Assembly (NCBI GenBank): GCA_022843945.1
Contig: JALHMR010000001.1
Coordinates: forward strand, 186,001-250,000
Reading direction: 5' to 3'
Origin: Rhodospirillaceae bacterium
GTDB lineage: Bacteria > Pseudomonadota > Alphaproteobacteria > CACIAM-22H2
Length of the DNA: 64,000 nucleotides
The notes below the pieces were generated by a model. It searched no databases and was not told the origin of the DNA. It was given only the letters and a program-made list of their open reading frames with translations. The position numbers and the translations under genes are program-made. This document shows positions 1 to 9,375 of the stretch, in pieces (position 1 is the first letter of the stretch; the number at the start of each line of letters is the position of its first letter).

Positions 1-2841
1 AATCAGCGCCCGCAAGCCGGCGATCGCCTCCTCGGCGAGCTGGGCCACGGGTGGCATCGGCTTGCCGCGACTGTACTCACCATCGTCCAACGCGATCTCG
101 CTGCCCGGCGGATTGCTGCCTGTGACATGCCAGTAGCGCAACTGGGAGACCGGGGCCGCCGGCACGCCCGTGAAGCCGCCGGCCTGCACCATGGCCGCCT
201 CCAGCGGAAGCTGGGGCGCAAAGCCCAGCACGACACGAGAAAGCTCCGGCTTACCCCCGGTTTTGTAGTCGATGATGGCCAGCGTCCCGTCGGCTACCCG
301 ATCGATACGGTCGGCCCGACCACGGAGCTTGAATTCGCCCCTGGCCATCGCGAGAGAAATCTCGCCTCTCGCCTCGGTTGCCAGCGGCGACGCCTCACGC
401 CGCCGTACCGCATCGTTGGTGACGAACCAGCGGGCAATCGCTTCGAAACGCGGCCACCAGAACGCCCATACGCTGGGGCGCGTCAGCGCCGGGCTGAAAT
501 GCCGCCGGCCGATGGCTAGCAGCCGCTCGACGGCATCGTCGGGTAACGCCTTGGGATAGGTGCGTACGAACTCCTCGAGCGCCGCATGGATGAAGATGCC
601 GCGCTCGGCCGCCCCGGGGTCCGTGTCCAGCGCATCGAGCTTTCGTAGACCCAGCACGTGCCTGGCATAGATGGCGTAGGGATCGCTGAGCCAGGTCTCG
701 ATCTCGGTGACCGAGAGACGGTCCGGGCGGGCGGCGACGGGCGGCCGTGGCGCCGGCGGACCGGGAGGCGTCACAGGGTCGGCATGATCGAGCTTCTGCT
801 GCCAGAGCTGCAGATCATCACGGTGCTGCAGCCGCATCTCCAGATGGGCCGCGCGCAGCACGGCATCCAGGCGCTGCAGCCAGCGCGAGGGAACGGTGGG
901 GGCGCCTTCGACGCGCCCGGCCCGGCTGAGGATCACCGCCGGCGCCATACAAGCCTGGACGAAATCATGCGCCGCCAGACCGATGCGGCGTTCGGGGGCA
1001 GGTAAGCCGAAGGCCTTGCGCATCGGCCGCGACATCCAAGGATCGGCGGTTGCCTCCGCCGGCCACGTGCCTTCGTTCAAGCCACCCAGCACAATGACAT
1101 CGAATGACAGCAGCCGCGCTTCCAGCGGCCCCAGGATGTGCAGCCGTGGATGACCGCCCCAGGCCGGCCGGATCACGCGCCCAGCGAGACAGCCGTCAAA
1201 GAAGGCCGGGTAAGCGGCACCGTGGATCGGAGGGAAATCGCGCGAGGCCTCCGCCAGCTCGGCGACGAATTCGGCGGCGGCCTCGCCAGAGTCGCCCGCC
1301 CAGAGCCTCGCCGCCCCGGTTTCGCTGTCGGAAGCGGCCCAGGCTTCGGCCATCGCCACATGCGCCCGCAGCAACTCGACAGGGGACGTTGTCCCGGCAG
1401 CTTTGTCGGCGAAGGGTCCCGCCGATATCGCCAGGCCCTCCAGCCACGCGACCAGGGTTTCTTCGCCCTCCTCGCGCGCATTGGCAATCAGGGCCTCGAG
1501 CCCAGGTGCGGGTCGCGGCCCGCGTAGCACCGACCGTTCCAGCAGCCTGGCGCGTCGTCTGAACTCGGCCGTCAATAGACCGCCCGCTGCCAGGGGGTGT
1601 TTGAGCACGGCCAGAAGTGGCGCCGGCGGTGTACCCGTCGTCATCGCTTCGGCGAGGAGCCTGAGGAAAACCAGAGTCGGTGTCGCCGCTAGCGGCCGGC
1701 CACCGGAATCGTCAACGGCAATGTCGAAACGTGCCAGTTCGGCGGCCACGCGCCGGGCAAGATCGCGATCGGGCGTCACCAGGGCGGCCGTTCGGCCTTG
1801 TTCCTCGATCGCCTCGCGCAGCGCCAGGGCGATGAGCTGGGCTTCCTCCTGGATATGCGCACCATCCATGCGGACCAGGCCCTCGACCGTGTCGGCGGCA
1901 ATCGAGCCGATGGTCTGCCAGGCACCCGTAGTTTCAGCCGGTCGCAGCGCCGCGGAGATCAGCCGGCGACGCCCGACGATCGGGGACGAGGTGCGACGAT
2001 GCTCCCAGTCCTTCACGGCATCGCGTGAAACTTCCAGCCGCTCAAGCAGCGTCTTGAGGCCGTATTGCGGGTGCGTCTCGTCGAGCGCTGCCCAGCTCTC
2101 GTCATCGAGATCGGGGTCCAGGCCAGGAAGCACGACCGCGCCTTTCGGCAGCCGGCTCACCACCTTCAGCAGAGCCGCCGTCGCGGGAATACTGCCGGTC
2201 GAACCAGCGGCGATCACGGGGTGCGCCGGCGGTCGCTCGCTCCAATGCCGGGCCAGCGCGGCGAGTGCCTGGTTGCGTCGCTCGACCGGATCGATGGCAC
2301 CCTCGGCAGCCAGGATGGCGGGCCAATGCTCCCCGAGGATCTTGAGGAACTCCACGGTGCGACGCCAATGCTGGGCGAGTTCCTCGGGGGCAAGCCGCTC
2401 GATGCCCTCGAAGCCCAATCCCTCTGTCTGCATCTGATCCAGCAGATGCGCGAGTTCCGTGGCCAGCTCGACCGCCTGCGGCGGCGTGATATCGCCTTCG
2501 ACCGCCCGGATCTTGAGGACGCTCCGGGCCAGGACCAGTCGCCGCCGAAGCGTGGAAATCGCCGGCGCCAGCTCCAGGCTCGACTCGTCGATGAGCGTCA
2601 GCTCGTCGTCATCGACGTCGCCGATCGGCCGCAGCTGCGGCAGCAGCGTGGGCTTCCCGGCCATCTGGCGCAGCAGCGCCTCGCGCAGGGCCCGGCACGC
2701 ACGCCGGGTCGGCAGCAGGACCGTGAAGGTCGTCAGGCGCAGCGGGTCATCCGCCGCCTGGGCGACCAGCCCTTCCGCCAGCGCGTCGAGAAACGGGACG
2801 CCCGCGGGAATGGAATAGACACGCGGGGTCGTTGCGGTCAC
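1..2841 (-). CDS. addB: AddB, double-strand break repair helicase-nuclease subunit (partial, 3' end outside window)
   Basis: AddB is the non-motor partner of AddA in the AddAB helicase-nuclease that processes double-strand ends for RecA-dependent repair. All 947 visible codons are open. The N-terminal part (start VTATTPRVYSIPAGVPFLDA) has the alphaproteobacterial AddB look. The C-terminal part carries a RecB-family PD-(D/E)XK nuclease domain, seen as GRADRIDRV about ten residues before IIDYKTGGKP. A GTG start is chosen because it overlaps the murU stop by four bases (GTGA), giving translational coupling. It is the last visible gene of tsaE-amgK-murU-addB. The C-terminus lies beyond position 1; addA would be expected next, which is inference. 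Lack of an obvious Walker A motif is normal for this subfamily. Confidence 0.93.
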   Translation of the reverse strand, partial: MTATTPRVYSIPAGVPFLDALAEGLVAQAADDPLRLTTFTVLLPTRRACRALREALLRQMAGKPTLLPQLRPIGDVDDDELTLIDESSLELAPAISTLRRRLVLARSVLKIRAVEGDITPPQAVELATELAHLLDQMQTEGLGFEGIERLAPEELAQHWRRTVEFLKILGEHWPAILAAEGAIDPVERRNQALAALARHWSERPPAHPVIAAGSTGSIPATAALLKVVSRLPKGAVVLPGLDPDLDDESWAALDETHPQYGLKTLLERLEVSRDAVKDWEHRRTSSPIVGRRRLISAALRPAETTGAWQTIGSIAADTVEGLVRMDGAHIQEEAQLIALALREAIEEQGRTAALVTPDRDLARRVAAELARFDIAVDDSGGRPLAATPTLVFLRLLAEAMTTGTPPAPLLAVLKHPLAAGGLLTAEFRRRARLLERSVLRGPRPAPGLEALIANAREEGEETLVAWLEGLAISAGPFADKAAGTTSPVELLRAHVAMAEAWAASDSETGAARLWAGDSGEAAAEFVAELAEASRDFPPIHGAAYPAFFDGCLAGRVIRPAWGGHPRLHILGPLEARLLSFDVIVLGGLNEGTWPAEATADPWMSRPMRKAFGLPAPERRIGLAAHDFVQACMAPAVILSRAGRVEGAPTVPSRWLQRLDAVLRAAHLEMRLQHRDDLQLWQQKLDHADPVTPPGPPAPRPPVAARPDRLSVTEIETWLSDPYAIYARHVLGLRKLDALDTDPGAAERGIFIHAALEEFVRTYPKALPDDAVERLLAIGRRHFSPALTRPSVWAFWWPRFEAIARWFVTNDAVRRREASPLATEARGEISLAMARGEFKLRGRADRIDRVADGTLAIIDYKTGGKPELSRVVLGFAPQLPLEAAMVQAGGFTGVPAAPVSQLRYWHVTGSNPPGSEIALDDGEYSRGKPMPPVAQLAEEAIAGLRALI

Positions 2842-3584
2842 CGGCGGGCCGCTGCGGCGCGCGGACGCGGAACGCCGAGTTCTTCTTCCGTCTCGGCCAG
2901 ACCCTCGGGCGTGCCGACATGGAACCAGCGGCCGTCATGGATGATGCCCCACAACCGCCCCTCCTCCTGCGCCTTGTCGTACAGCCGGTTCAGCGAGAAG
3001 GCGCCGGACGGCGTACCGCTGAACAGCCGCGGATGCAGAATCTGGATTCCGGCGAAGAGGTAGGGGGCGATCTCGTTGCCGCGCCGGCGCCGCAGGCGGC
3101 CCAGCGGATCGCAGAAATAGTCGCCCCGTCCTTCGTAGCCGAAGGCGGTTGGCGTGGCCTGCAGCAGAAGCAGGCCATCCATCGCGCCGTCGTTCCAGGC
3201 GGCCGCCAGCCGCCGCAGAGCCGGGCGCTTGCCGTCGAGCCACAGGACATCGGCGTTGGCGACATAGAAAGGATCGGGGCCGAGCTTGCCGAGGGCGTGG
3301 CGCACGCCGCCGCCCGTCTCCAGCAGATCGGTTTCCGGCGAGAACTCGATGCGCGGCGTGGCCCGCGCCGCCAGGTGCGCTTCGAGCGCGGCGCGGAAAT
3401 AGTGCAGGTTGACGACAACGCGGGAGATCCCGGCATCCTCGAAGCGGTCGAGAACGCGGTCGATCAGCGTACGGCCGGCGACCGGCACGAGGGGTTTGGG
3501 CAGGGTGTCGGTCAGCGGCCGCATGCGCTTGCCGAGGCCGGCGGCCAGGACCATGGCGACCGCGGGCGTCTTTGTTGCGCTCAT
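2838..3584 (-). CDS. murU: MurU-like N-acetylmuramate-1-phosphate uridylyltransferase
   Basis: Sugar nucleotidyltransferase of 248 aa. In cell-wall recycling MurU makes UDP-MurNAc from MurNAc-1-phosphate supplied by AmgK, bypassing de novo synthesis. The nucleotide-binding signature LAAGLGKRMRPLTDTLPKPL sits at about residues 13-32, with ETGGG near 90 and the metal-site NADVLW near 110. The start at MSATKTPAV is preferred over longer in-frame forms because its ATG overlaps the amgK stop (ATGA). Neighbouring amgK makes the MurU assignment much stronger than a generic mannose-1-phosphate guanylyltransferase call, which the fold alone would also allow. Cytoplasmic. Confidence 0.88.
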   Translation of the reverse strand: MSATKTPAVAMVLAAGLGKRMRPLTDTLPKPLVPVAGRTLIDRVLDRFEDAGISRVVVNLHYFRAALEAHLAARATPRIEFSPETDLLETGGGVRHALGKLGPDPFYVANADVLWLDGKRPALRRLAAAWNDGAMDGLLLLQATPTAFGYEGRGDYFCDPLGRLRRRRGNEIAPYLFAGIQILHPRLFSGTPSGAFSLNRLYDKAQEEGRLWGIIHDGRWFHVGTPEGLAETEEELGVPRPRAAAARR

Positions 3585-4585
3585 GCCGAAACCGCCGCGA
3601 CCGGCACGCTGCGCTGCTCGGCGGGAATATGGGCGTCGAACCAACGCCTCACCTCGGACAGGGCCGGGTGACGCAGGTCGCCGTCCAGCAGCCGCCAGAC
3701 CCGCGGGATATGCCCGAGGTAATGCGGCTTGCCGTCGCGGGCCATCAGCCGGGTAAAGATGCCGACGATCTTGGCATTGCGCTGGGCGCCGAGCACGGCG
3801 TAGCCGGCGAGGAAGCGTTCGCGATCGATCGAAGGGAAAGCGTCGAGATAGTGCTTCGTCATGTGAGTGATGATGGTGGGGCTGACATCGCGGCGGGCAT
3901 CTTCAAGCAGTGAAACCAGGTCGTACGCCGCGGGCCCGATCACGGCATCTTGGAAATCCAGCAGTCCGCAAGCCGCCAGCCCGGACCGGCCGGGCAGCCG
4001 CATCAGGTTGTCGACATGGTAGTCGCGCAGCACCAGGGTGGCGGGCTGATCGCGAAACACGCCGAAGGCCTGGCGCCAGGTCGACAGATACGCCTCGCGC
4101 GCCGCCGGCGAGACCGGCCTGTCGATCGCCGGCAGATACCAGTCGGTGAGCAACGCCGCTTCGGCCAGCAGCCGCTCCTCATCGTAGGGTGGCGCGTCGA
4201 TCGCCGCCGCTTGCGGCTGACGGTGCAGATCGACCAGGAGATCGACTGCGAGACGGTAGAGCTCCTCTTCGCTCGCCCCACCCGCCAGCAGGCGGGTGAA
4301 CGTGTCGTCGCCAAAATCCTCCAGCAGCAGCAGGCCGGCATCGAGATCGCGGGCGAGGATGGCTGGCGCGCTGTAGCCAAGCGTCCGCAGATGCTCGGCG
4401 ATCTTGACGAAGGGGCGGACGTCCTCGCGCGGCGGCGGGGCGTCCATCAGCATGGCGCGGCCACGCGGCCCTTGCAGCCGCTCGTAGCGACGGAACGAGG
4501 CGTCGCCGGCCAGGCGCCGGCGCTGGGCATCGCTCCAGCCGGCGTTTGCCAGGAAGGCTGCGATGGTGGTTTCGCGCTCAGTCAA
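3581..4585 (-). CDS. amgK: AmgK-like N-acetylmuramate/N-acetylglucosamine anomeric kinase
   Basis: Aminoglycoside-phosphotransferase-fold kinase of 334 aa. AmgK phosphorylates the anomeric carbon of MurNAc or GlcNAc released during peptidoglycan turnover. The catalytic-loop motif DYHVDNLM and the metal-binding LLDFQDAVIGPAAYDL, both in the middle of the protein, mark the APH/choline kinase fold. It overlaps tsaE by eight bases upstream and murU by four downstream, so the three are almost certainly co-translated. An antibiotic-resistance role is possible for the fold in general but unlikely here given the murU partner. Cytoplasmic. Confidence 0.88.
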   Translation of the reverse strand: MTERETTIAAFLANAGWSDAQRRRLAGDASFRRYERLQGPRGRAMLMDAPPPREDVRPFVKIAEHLRTLGYSAPAILARDLDAGLLLLEDFGDDTFTRLLAGGASEEELYRLAVDLLVDLHRQPQAAAIDAPPYDEERLLAEAALLTDWYLPAIDRPVSPAAREAYLSTWRQAFGVFRDQPATLVLRDYHVDNLMRLPGRSGLAACGLLDFQDAVIGPAAYDLVSLLEDARRDVSPTIITHMTKHYLDAFPSIDRERFLAGYAVLGAQRNAKIVGIFTRLMARDGKPHYLGHIPRVWRLLDGDLRHPALSEVRRWFDAHIPAEQRSVPVAAVSA

Positions 4586-5075
4586 AGGTCACGTCCTCGA
4601 GACGCCGCGCCCAGGCCCCGTGGCCGGTCAGCGTGGCGCGGCGCGACTCGGCGGTCGGGCCGGGGGCCAGGGCAACGTCGAGCCGCTCCTCCGGCAGGAG
4701 GCTGCCCAGGCGCTCCGGCCATTCGATCAGCGAGATCGCCTCGGCGAAGGCCTCCTCGATGCCCAGCTCCCAAGCATCCTCGGACCGGGCCAGCCGATAG
4801 AGGTCGAAGTGCCAGACCGGCGCTTCCTGCAGGTCATAGACCTGGACCAGGGTGAAGGTCGGGCTGGGCACCTCCCCGATCGCCTCCCCGCCGGGCCGGG
4901 CTCGCAGGAAGCCGCGGGCAAAGGCCGTCTTGCCGGCGCCCAGGCCGCCGAACAGGGCCACCACGTCGCGGACATGGGCCTGCGCTGCCACGGCCCCGGC
5001 AAGAGCCTCGGTTGCGGCCAGATTTTGAAGATCGACAGACTTCACGGCGGTTGGTAAGGCAGGCGAATCGGCCAT
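4578..5075 (-). CDS. tsaE: TsaE, tRNA t6A biosynthesis ATPase
   Basis: Small P-loop ATPase of 165 aa. TsaE works with TsaB and TsaD to form N6-threonylcarbamoyladenosine at position 37 of ANN-decoding tRNAs. The Walker A motif GGLGAGKTAFARGF is near residue 45, followed by PSPTFTLVQVY and the typical HFDLYRL and WPERLG segments. The length is slightly long for the family because of about 20 extra N-terminal residues; no better internal start is seen. It is the first gene of the leftward operon leading to addB and is divergent from the ferredoxin reductase gene. Confidence 0.93.
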   Translation of the reverse strand: MADSPALPTAVKSVDLQNLAATEALAGAVAAQAHVRDVVALFGGLGAGKTAFARGFLRARPGGEAIGEVPSPTFTLVQVYDLQEAPVWHFDLYRLARSEDAWELGIEEAFAEAISLIEWPERLGSLLPEERLDVALAPGPTAESRRATLTGHGAWARRLEDVTFD

Positions 5076-5148
5076 AAGGGCGGGATTATCCGCCGCCTTC
5101 CGGCATGGGTGGAAGGTTGATAACGGCGCCTCGTTCCGTCATTCTAGG

Positions 5149-5164
5149 ATGCATTATAGTGCAT
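5149..5164. promoter_or_regulatory. Inverted repeat over a -10-like element upstream of the ferredoxin-NADP reductase gene
   Basis: ATGCA-N6-TGCAT forms a perfect 5-bp inverted repeat whose spacer contains TATAGT-like bases, 13 bases before the downstream ATG. The placement suits an operator overlapping the promoter. No factor can be named, and no good -35 is seen at standard spacing. Confidence 0.35.
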
Positions 5165-5177
5165 ATTGCGGTTTGTC

Positions 5178-6203
5178 ATGGCTGATGCCTCTTCCCCCGT
5201 CACGCGCAGCGACGTCGCCATCATCGGCGCCGGCCCGGTGGGCCTCTTTGCCGTTTTCGAATGCGGCATGCTCAAGCTGACCTGCCAGGTCGTCGACGCG
5301 CTCGACGCGCCGGGCGGCCAATGCGTGGCGCTCTATCCCGAGAAGCCCATCTACGACATTCCCGGATACCCCAGGATCGGCGCGACCGAACTCATTGATC
5401 GCCTGACCGAACAGGCCGCCCCGTTCCACCCGGTCTACCATCTCGGCCGCCAGGTCGAATCGCTGACCCGCGTCGGCGAGGACTGGCAGCTCGGCCTGTC
5501 GGATGGCAGCCGTATTGCCGCCCGCGCCGTGATCATCGCGGCGGGCGTCGGCGCTTTCGGCCCGAACCGGCCGCCACTCGCCGGGCTCGAAGCCTACGAG
5601 GGCAAGAGCGTCCACTACCTGGTGAAGCGCCGCGAGGATTTCCGCGGCAAACGCGTGGTCATCGCCGGCGGCGGCGATTCGGCGGTCGACTGGGCGCTGT
5701 CGCTGGCCGATGTCGCGGCCCGGGTGATGGTCGTGCACCGTCGCGACAAGTTCCGCGCCGCCCCGGAAAGTGCCCGCCAGATGAAAGAGCTGGCGGATGC
5801 CGGCAAGATCGACATCGTCGTGCCCTACCAGCTCGAGGCGCTCGAAGGCGCCAACGGGCAGATTTCAAACGTCGTGCTCAAGACCCTCGACGGACAGGTG
5901 AAGAAGCTCGCGGCCGACTCGCTGCTGGCCTTCTTCGGCCTGGCGATGAACCTGGGGCCGATCGCCAGCTGGGGCCTCAACCTCGACCGCAACCACATCA
6001 CGATCGACCAGGCGACCGGCGCCACCTCCGCGCCCGGCATCTTCGCCGTCGGCGATATCGCGACCTACAAGCACAAGCTGAAGCTGATCCTGACCGGCTT
6101 CGCCGAGGCGGCATCGGCGGCGCACGCCATCTACCCGCTGGTCCATCCGGGCGAGGCGCTGCACTTCGAGTACTCCACGACCAAGGGCCTCCCGGGCTCC
6201 TGA
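5178..6203 (+). CDS. Ferredoxin/flavodoxin-NADP+ reductase, thioredoxin-reductase-like type
   Basis: FAD- and NADPH-dependent reductase of about 341 aa that exchanges electrons between NADPH and ferredoxin or flavodoxin. The FAD-binding motif IIGAGPVGLFAVFECGM is at the N-terminus, PGGQC near residue 50, and the NADPH-binding GGGDSAVDWAL in the middle. The C-terminal GIFAVGDIATYKHKLKL closes the FAD site. The CxxC redox pair of true thioredoxin reductases is absent, which defines this reductase type. ATG at 5178 is chosen; an in-frame TTG at 5166 would add four residues. Monocistronic, convergent with the aspartate dehydrogenase gene. Confidence 0.9.
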   Translation: MADASSPVTRSDVAIIGAGPVGLFAVFECGMLKLTCQVVDALDAPGGQCVALYPEKPIYDIPGYPRIGATELIDRLTEQAAPFHPVYHLGRQVESLTRVGEDWQLGLSDGSRIAARAVIIAAGVGAFGPNRPPLAGLEAYEGKSVHYLVKRREDFRGKRVVIAGGGDSAVDWALSLADVAARVMVVHRRDKFRAAPESARQMKELADAGKIDIVVPYQLEALEGANGQISNVVLKTLDGQVKKLAADSLLAFFGLAMNLGPIASWGLNLDRNHITIDQATGATSAPGIFAVGDIATYKHKLKLILTGFAEAASAAHAIYPLVHPGEALHFEYSTTKGLPGS

Positions 6204-6218
6204 TCCAGGCAACGACGA

Positions 6219-7022
6219 TCAGATCACCGTGACGGCGGCGTCGCGGTTGAGAATCGCGCGCACCAGGCTCAGGGCCGCCAGCATCGAGGTCTTGGGATTG
6301 TCCGGCAGCGGCCGCCCGGCGATGCTGATCTCGGTGCGCCCGAAGGCGCCTTCGGCCTCGATGCGATGGATGTTGCCGGGCGCGTCAGGGTCGGCGACCA
6401 TTTTCACTTCGGTCTTCTCAAAGCCGACACCAGCCAGCGCGACCGCCGCCGCGACATTGGCGTTCTGCGGATAGTCCCGCGCCGCGGCGCGTGCGTCGCC
6501 GGTGTAAAATGTCGTCGCCTCGGTAAGCGCAGCGAGGTTCACCAATTTTTCGGCTGGTGTGCCCATCCAGGACTTCGGTGGCTTGCGCGAAGTGTAGATC
6601 ACCTTGTCGAGGCCGGCGACGCGGGCGGCGGTCAGAAGATCGAGGCCGCCGACAGCGCCGGCTGGAATCAGCAGCCGGGCGCCATTCGCCAGTGCTGCAT
6701 CCTTCAGGCGCGCGAACCGCGCCTCGTCGGCCAGCGCCCCGACGGACGCCACCAGGAGATCGACCCCGGCCGACAGCACCAGTGTGCCATAGGCGCTCAC
6801 GGCTTCGTGCCCCGCGCATTCGACGACCAGATCCGGGTTGAGCTCGAGCAGATCGTCCACGGTGGGAACGACGGTGACGCCCGCCTCGGGATCCGCCGCC
6901 CGCGCGCGCCCGGGCCGCAGCAGCACGGCGGCGATGGGCCGCGTCGCGGCCGCCAGATGACGAGCGACGGTGCGGCCGATCGCGCCGTAGCCGATCAGGG
7001 CGATCCGCGAAGGCGGCCTCAT
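6219..7022 (-). CDS. nadX: L-aspartate dehydrogenase (NadX-like)
   Basis: NAD(P)-dependent enzyme of 267 aa converting L-aspartate to iminoaspartate or oxaloacetate plus ammonia, which can feed NAD synthesis. The Rossmann motif ALIGYGAIGRTVARHL is at the N-terminus. The C-terminal domain has YTSRKPPKSWMGTPAE and NANVAAAVALAGVG, characteristic of the DUF108/aspartate dehydrogenase family. The ATG at 7022 overlaps the divL stop (ATGA), so it is coupled to divL. No nadA or nadC is nearby, so a biosynthetic versus catabolic role cannot be told. Confidence 0.85.
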   Translation of the reverse strand: MRPPSRIALIGYGAIGRTVARHLAAATRPIAAVLLRPGRARAADPEAGVTVVPTVDDLLELNPDLVVECAGHEAVSAYGTLVLSAGVDLLVASVGALADEARFARLKDAALANGARLLIPAGAVGGLDLLTAARVAGLDKVIYTSRKPPKSWMGTPAEKLVNLAALTEATTFYTGDARAAARDYPQNANVAAAVALAGVGFEKTEVKMVADPDAPGNIHRIEAEGAFGRTEISIAGRPLPDNPKTSMLAALSLVRAILNRDAAVTVI

Positions 7023-9133
7023 TCGCCGGCGGCGTCGGCCGGGCTGGCGATCAGTTGCGGAGGCGTCGCCACGCGGGCCGGCAGCGTGCAGACGACCGTC
7101 GTGCCGCGGCCGGGAGCCGATTCGAGCCAGACCCGGCCGCCATGCAGCTCGAAGATATGCTTGACCAGCGAGAGGCCGAGGCCGGGACCCGTGCGCCGCA
7201 TGCGCCCCACCCCGAACGGCCGGGCCCGGGCAAAGGCCTCGAAGACCCGCGCCTGGTCCTCGGCGGGGATACCGACGCCGGTGTCGGTCACCGTGAGGAT
7301 CGTCATTTCGCCATCGGCGCGCGCCGCCAGCTTGATCGAGCCGCCGGCCGGCGTGAACTTGATGGCGTTGGAGACGAGGTTGCACATCGCCTGCTTGAGG
7401 CGCCGCGCGTCGCCTTCCAGGGTCGCCATCTCGGTCGGGTATTCGACGCTGAGCCGCAGGTCCTGCGAGCGCGCCATGTCCTGCATGACGGCCGCGACCT
7501 CATCCACCAGTGTGCGCGGATCGACCGCGCCGAGCTCGAGCGACATCTTGCCGGCCTCGATCGAGGCAAGGTCGAGCATGTCGTCGATGATCGAGAGCAG
7601 CCGCTCGGAAGAGACGAGGATGCCGCGGCAGTATTCGAGCTGGCGCGGGTTGAGCGAGCCGAAGTAGAGGTTGGCCAGGATCTCGGCGAAACCGATGATC
7701 GTATTGAGCGGCGTGCGCAGCTCGTAGGACACCGAGGAGATGAACTCCGACTTGAGGCGGTCGGCGGCCTCGAGCGCCTCGGCGCGCTCGCGCAAGGCGG
7801 TCTCGACCCGCGACGTATCGGTGACATCGAGATAGGAAAGCAGCACGCCGCCATCGGGCAGCGGCACCGTCGCATAGTCCAGCACCGATCCGTCGGTGCG
7901 CTCGAGCCGGCCGGCGCGCGGCTCGCGCGCGGTCAGCCGCGTGAGCAGCCGCTCCTTGTAGGCCGGCCAGTCGCCGCCGTGATCGAAGAAGCCCTTGGTA
8001 TGCTCGGTGATGCTGGACAGGTGCGGCTCGTCGTTGAGGTCTTCCGGCGTCAGCCGCCACATGCGGGCATAGGCCGGGTTGGTCAGCTTCAGCCTTCCGT
8101 CGCTGCCGATCACCGCGACACCTTCATAGAGGTGGTCCAGCGTTTCACGCTGGACGGCGATCAGGGTGTTGTAGGAGCGCTCCAGCGACAGCCTGTCCGT
8201 GACGTCGTCGTAGGTGAAGAGCAGGCCGCCCATCGGGTGCGGCGCCACGCGGCTGTGCAGCGTCGTGCCGTCGGGGATGTAGACCAGTTCCTCCAGGGGA
8301 TCGAGAAGGGAGGTGAACAGGCGCAGGCGCTGGCGCTTGAAGGCCGGGAAGTCGGCGTATTCCGGCAGGCGCCGCTTTTCCCGTAGCATTTCGAGCAGTT
8401 CGGCGAAGCCCGGCTCGGTGCGCAGCCAGTCCTCATCCAGCTTCCACAGCTGGGTGAAGGCCGTGTTGAAGAACTTGAGACGCTGGTCCTGGCCGTAGAT
8501 GGCGATGGCGGTGGCCAGGTTCTCCAGCACCTCGCCATGCGCGGCGACGTGGCGGGCGAACTCCTTCTGGATCTCCTCGCGCTCGGTGACATCGAGGGCG
8601 ATGCCAACCGAGCCGCCGCTGGGCAGCGGCACCTCGGTGAATTCCAGGCGTCGGCGCGAGCCGGCGATGACGGCGTGCCCCTCCTCGCTTTGCGGGGTCT
8701 GGGCGGCGCGGGCGAGCTCGGCCAGCGCCCGGGCCCGGCTGACCATCGAATGCCCGCCGAGGGTGAGGCCTTCGCGCCGCACCCGCTCGCGGTCGGCCTC
8801 GACCGCCTTGGCGTAGGCGGCGTTGCAGTCGATGATCTCGAGGTTCTCATCGCGCCGCCAGACCGGCAGCGGCAGACGGTCGAGGGCGTGGCCGATGCGG
8901 TCGCGCACCACCGCCAGCCGGGTCAGCTCGGCATCGGCTTCCGCCTGGCGGGCCAGGGCCGAGGCGCGGCTGGCGTGGAACTGCTGCTCGGCCTTGGCCC
9001 CCGCCGCCTGGGCCGTCGCCAGTTCGCTCGCCAGCCGGGCGGCGCGGCCGCGCTCGCGGATCGCCCAGCCCGCCGAGAGCCCGGCCAGGGCCGCCAGACC
9101 CAGCGTTATCGCAACAGTTCCGTCAACGACCAC
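7019..9133 (-). CDS. divL: DivL-type PAS histidine pseudokinase (Tyr in place of the phospho-acceptor His)
   Basis: Sensor kinase-like protein of 704 aa. An N-terminal membrane helix (about 7-24) is followed by a coiled coil, three PAS-like modules (about 80-190, 200-320, 330-440), a dimerisation/H-box domain and a HATPase domain with MCNLVSNAIKF, VTDTGVGIP and GPGLGLSLVKHI. In the H-box the sequence is SSVSYELRTPLNTI: Tyr (TAC) replaces the normally phosphorylated His at about residue 470. That substitution is the hallmark of Caulobacter DivL, which binds DivK and controls the CckA-CtrA cell-cycle pathway. GTG start with GGAG five bases upstream. It sits between tsaE/addB and ahcY, as divL commonly does in this class. 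DivL-like binding partners here are inference. Confidence 0.88.
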   Translation of the reverse strand: MVVDGTVAITLGLAALAGLSAGWAIRERGRAARLASELATAQAAGAKAEQQFHASRASALARQAEADAELTRLAVVRDRIGHALDRLPLPVWRRDENLEIIDCNAAYAKAVEADRERVRREGLTLGGHSMVSRARALAELARAAQTPQSEEGHAVIAGSRRRLEFTEVPLPSGGSVGIALDVTEREEIQKEFARHVAAHGEVLENLATAIAIYGQDQRLKFFNTAFTQLWKLDEDWLRTEPGFAELLEMLREKRRLPEYADFPAFKRQRLRLFTSLLDPLEELVYIPDGTTLHSRVAPHPMGGLLFTYDDVTDRLSLERSYNTLIAVQRETLDHLYEGVAVIGSDGRLKLTNPAYARMWRLTPEDLNDEPHLSSITEHTKGFFDHGGDWPAYKERLLTRLTAREPRAGRLERTDGSVLDYATVPLPDGGVLLSYLDVTDTSRVETALRERAEALEAADRLKSEFISSVSYELRTPLNTIIGFAEILANLYFGSLNPRQLEYCRGILVSSERLLSIIDDMLDLASIEAGKMSLELGAVDPRTLVDEVAAVMQDMARSQDLRLSVEYPTEMATLEGDARRLKQAMCNLVSNAIKFTPAGGSIKLAARADGEMTILTVTDTGVGIPAEDQARVFEAFARARPFGVGRMRRTGPGLGLSLVKHIFELHGGRVWLESAPGRGTTVVCTLPARVATPPQLIASPADAAGE

Positions 9134-9186
9134 CTAAACTCCACCCCTTCAGACAGGGCCGAGTTTAGGCGCAAGCCCGCAAAGCA

Positions 9187-9215
9187 AACAAGCCGGCCAA
9201 ACGGGCCGGCTTGTT
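9187..9215 (-). terminator. Strong hairpin, probable leftward terminator ahead of divL
   Basis: A perfect 12-bp stem (AACAAGCCGGCC / GGCCGGCTTGTT) with a 5-base loop. On the minus strand it is followed by TGCTTTG. It would insulate divL from transcripts arriving from the island or ahcY. The plus-strand tail GTTTCT is also T-rich, so it could act in both directions. Confidence 0.6.
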
Positions 9216-9375
9216 GTTTCTCAAGGGTTTGCCGGCGTTCGCCCTCTCGAAGAGCCCCTCAATCCACAGAACGTCGTCGAGCGTAACCGGCCGCCACTCA
9301 GCGCTCGGGCGGGAAGCGGTCAAAGCTCTACGAGTTTGAAATGGGCGAGCGTTAACGAATTTCAGCGCTTCCCGA

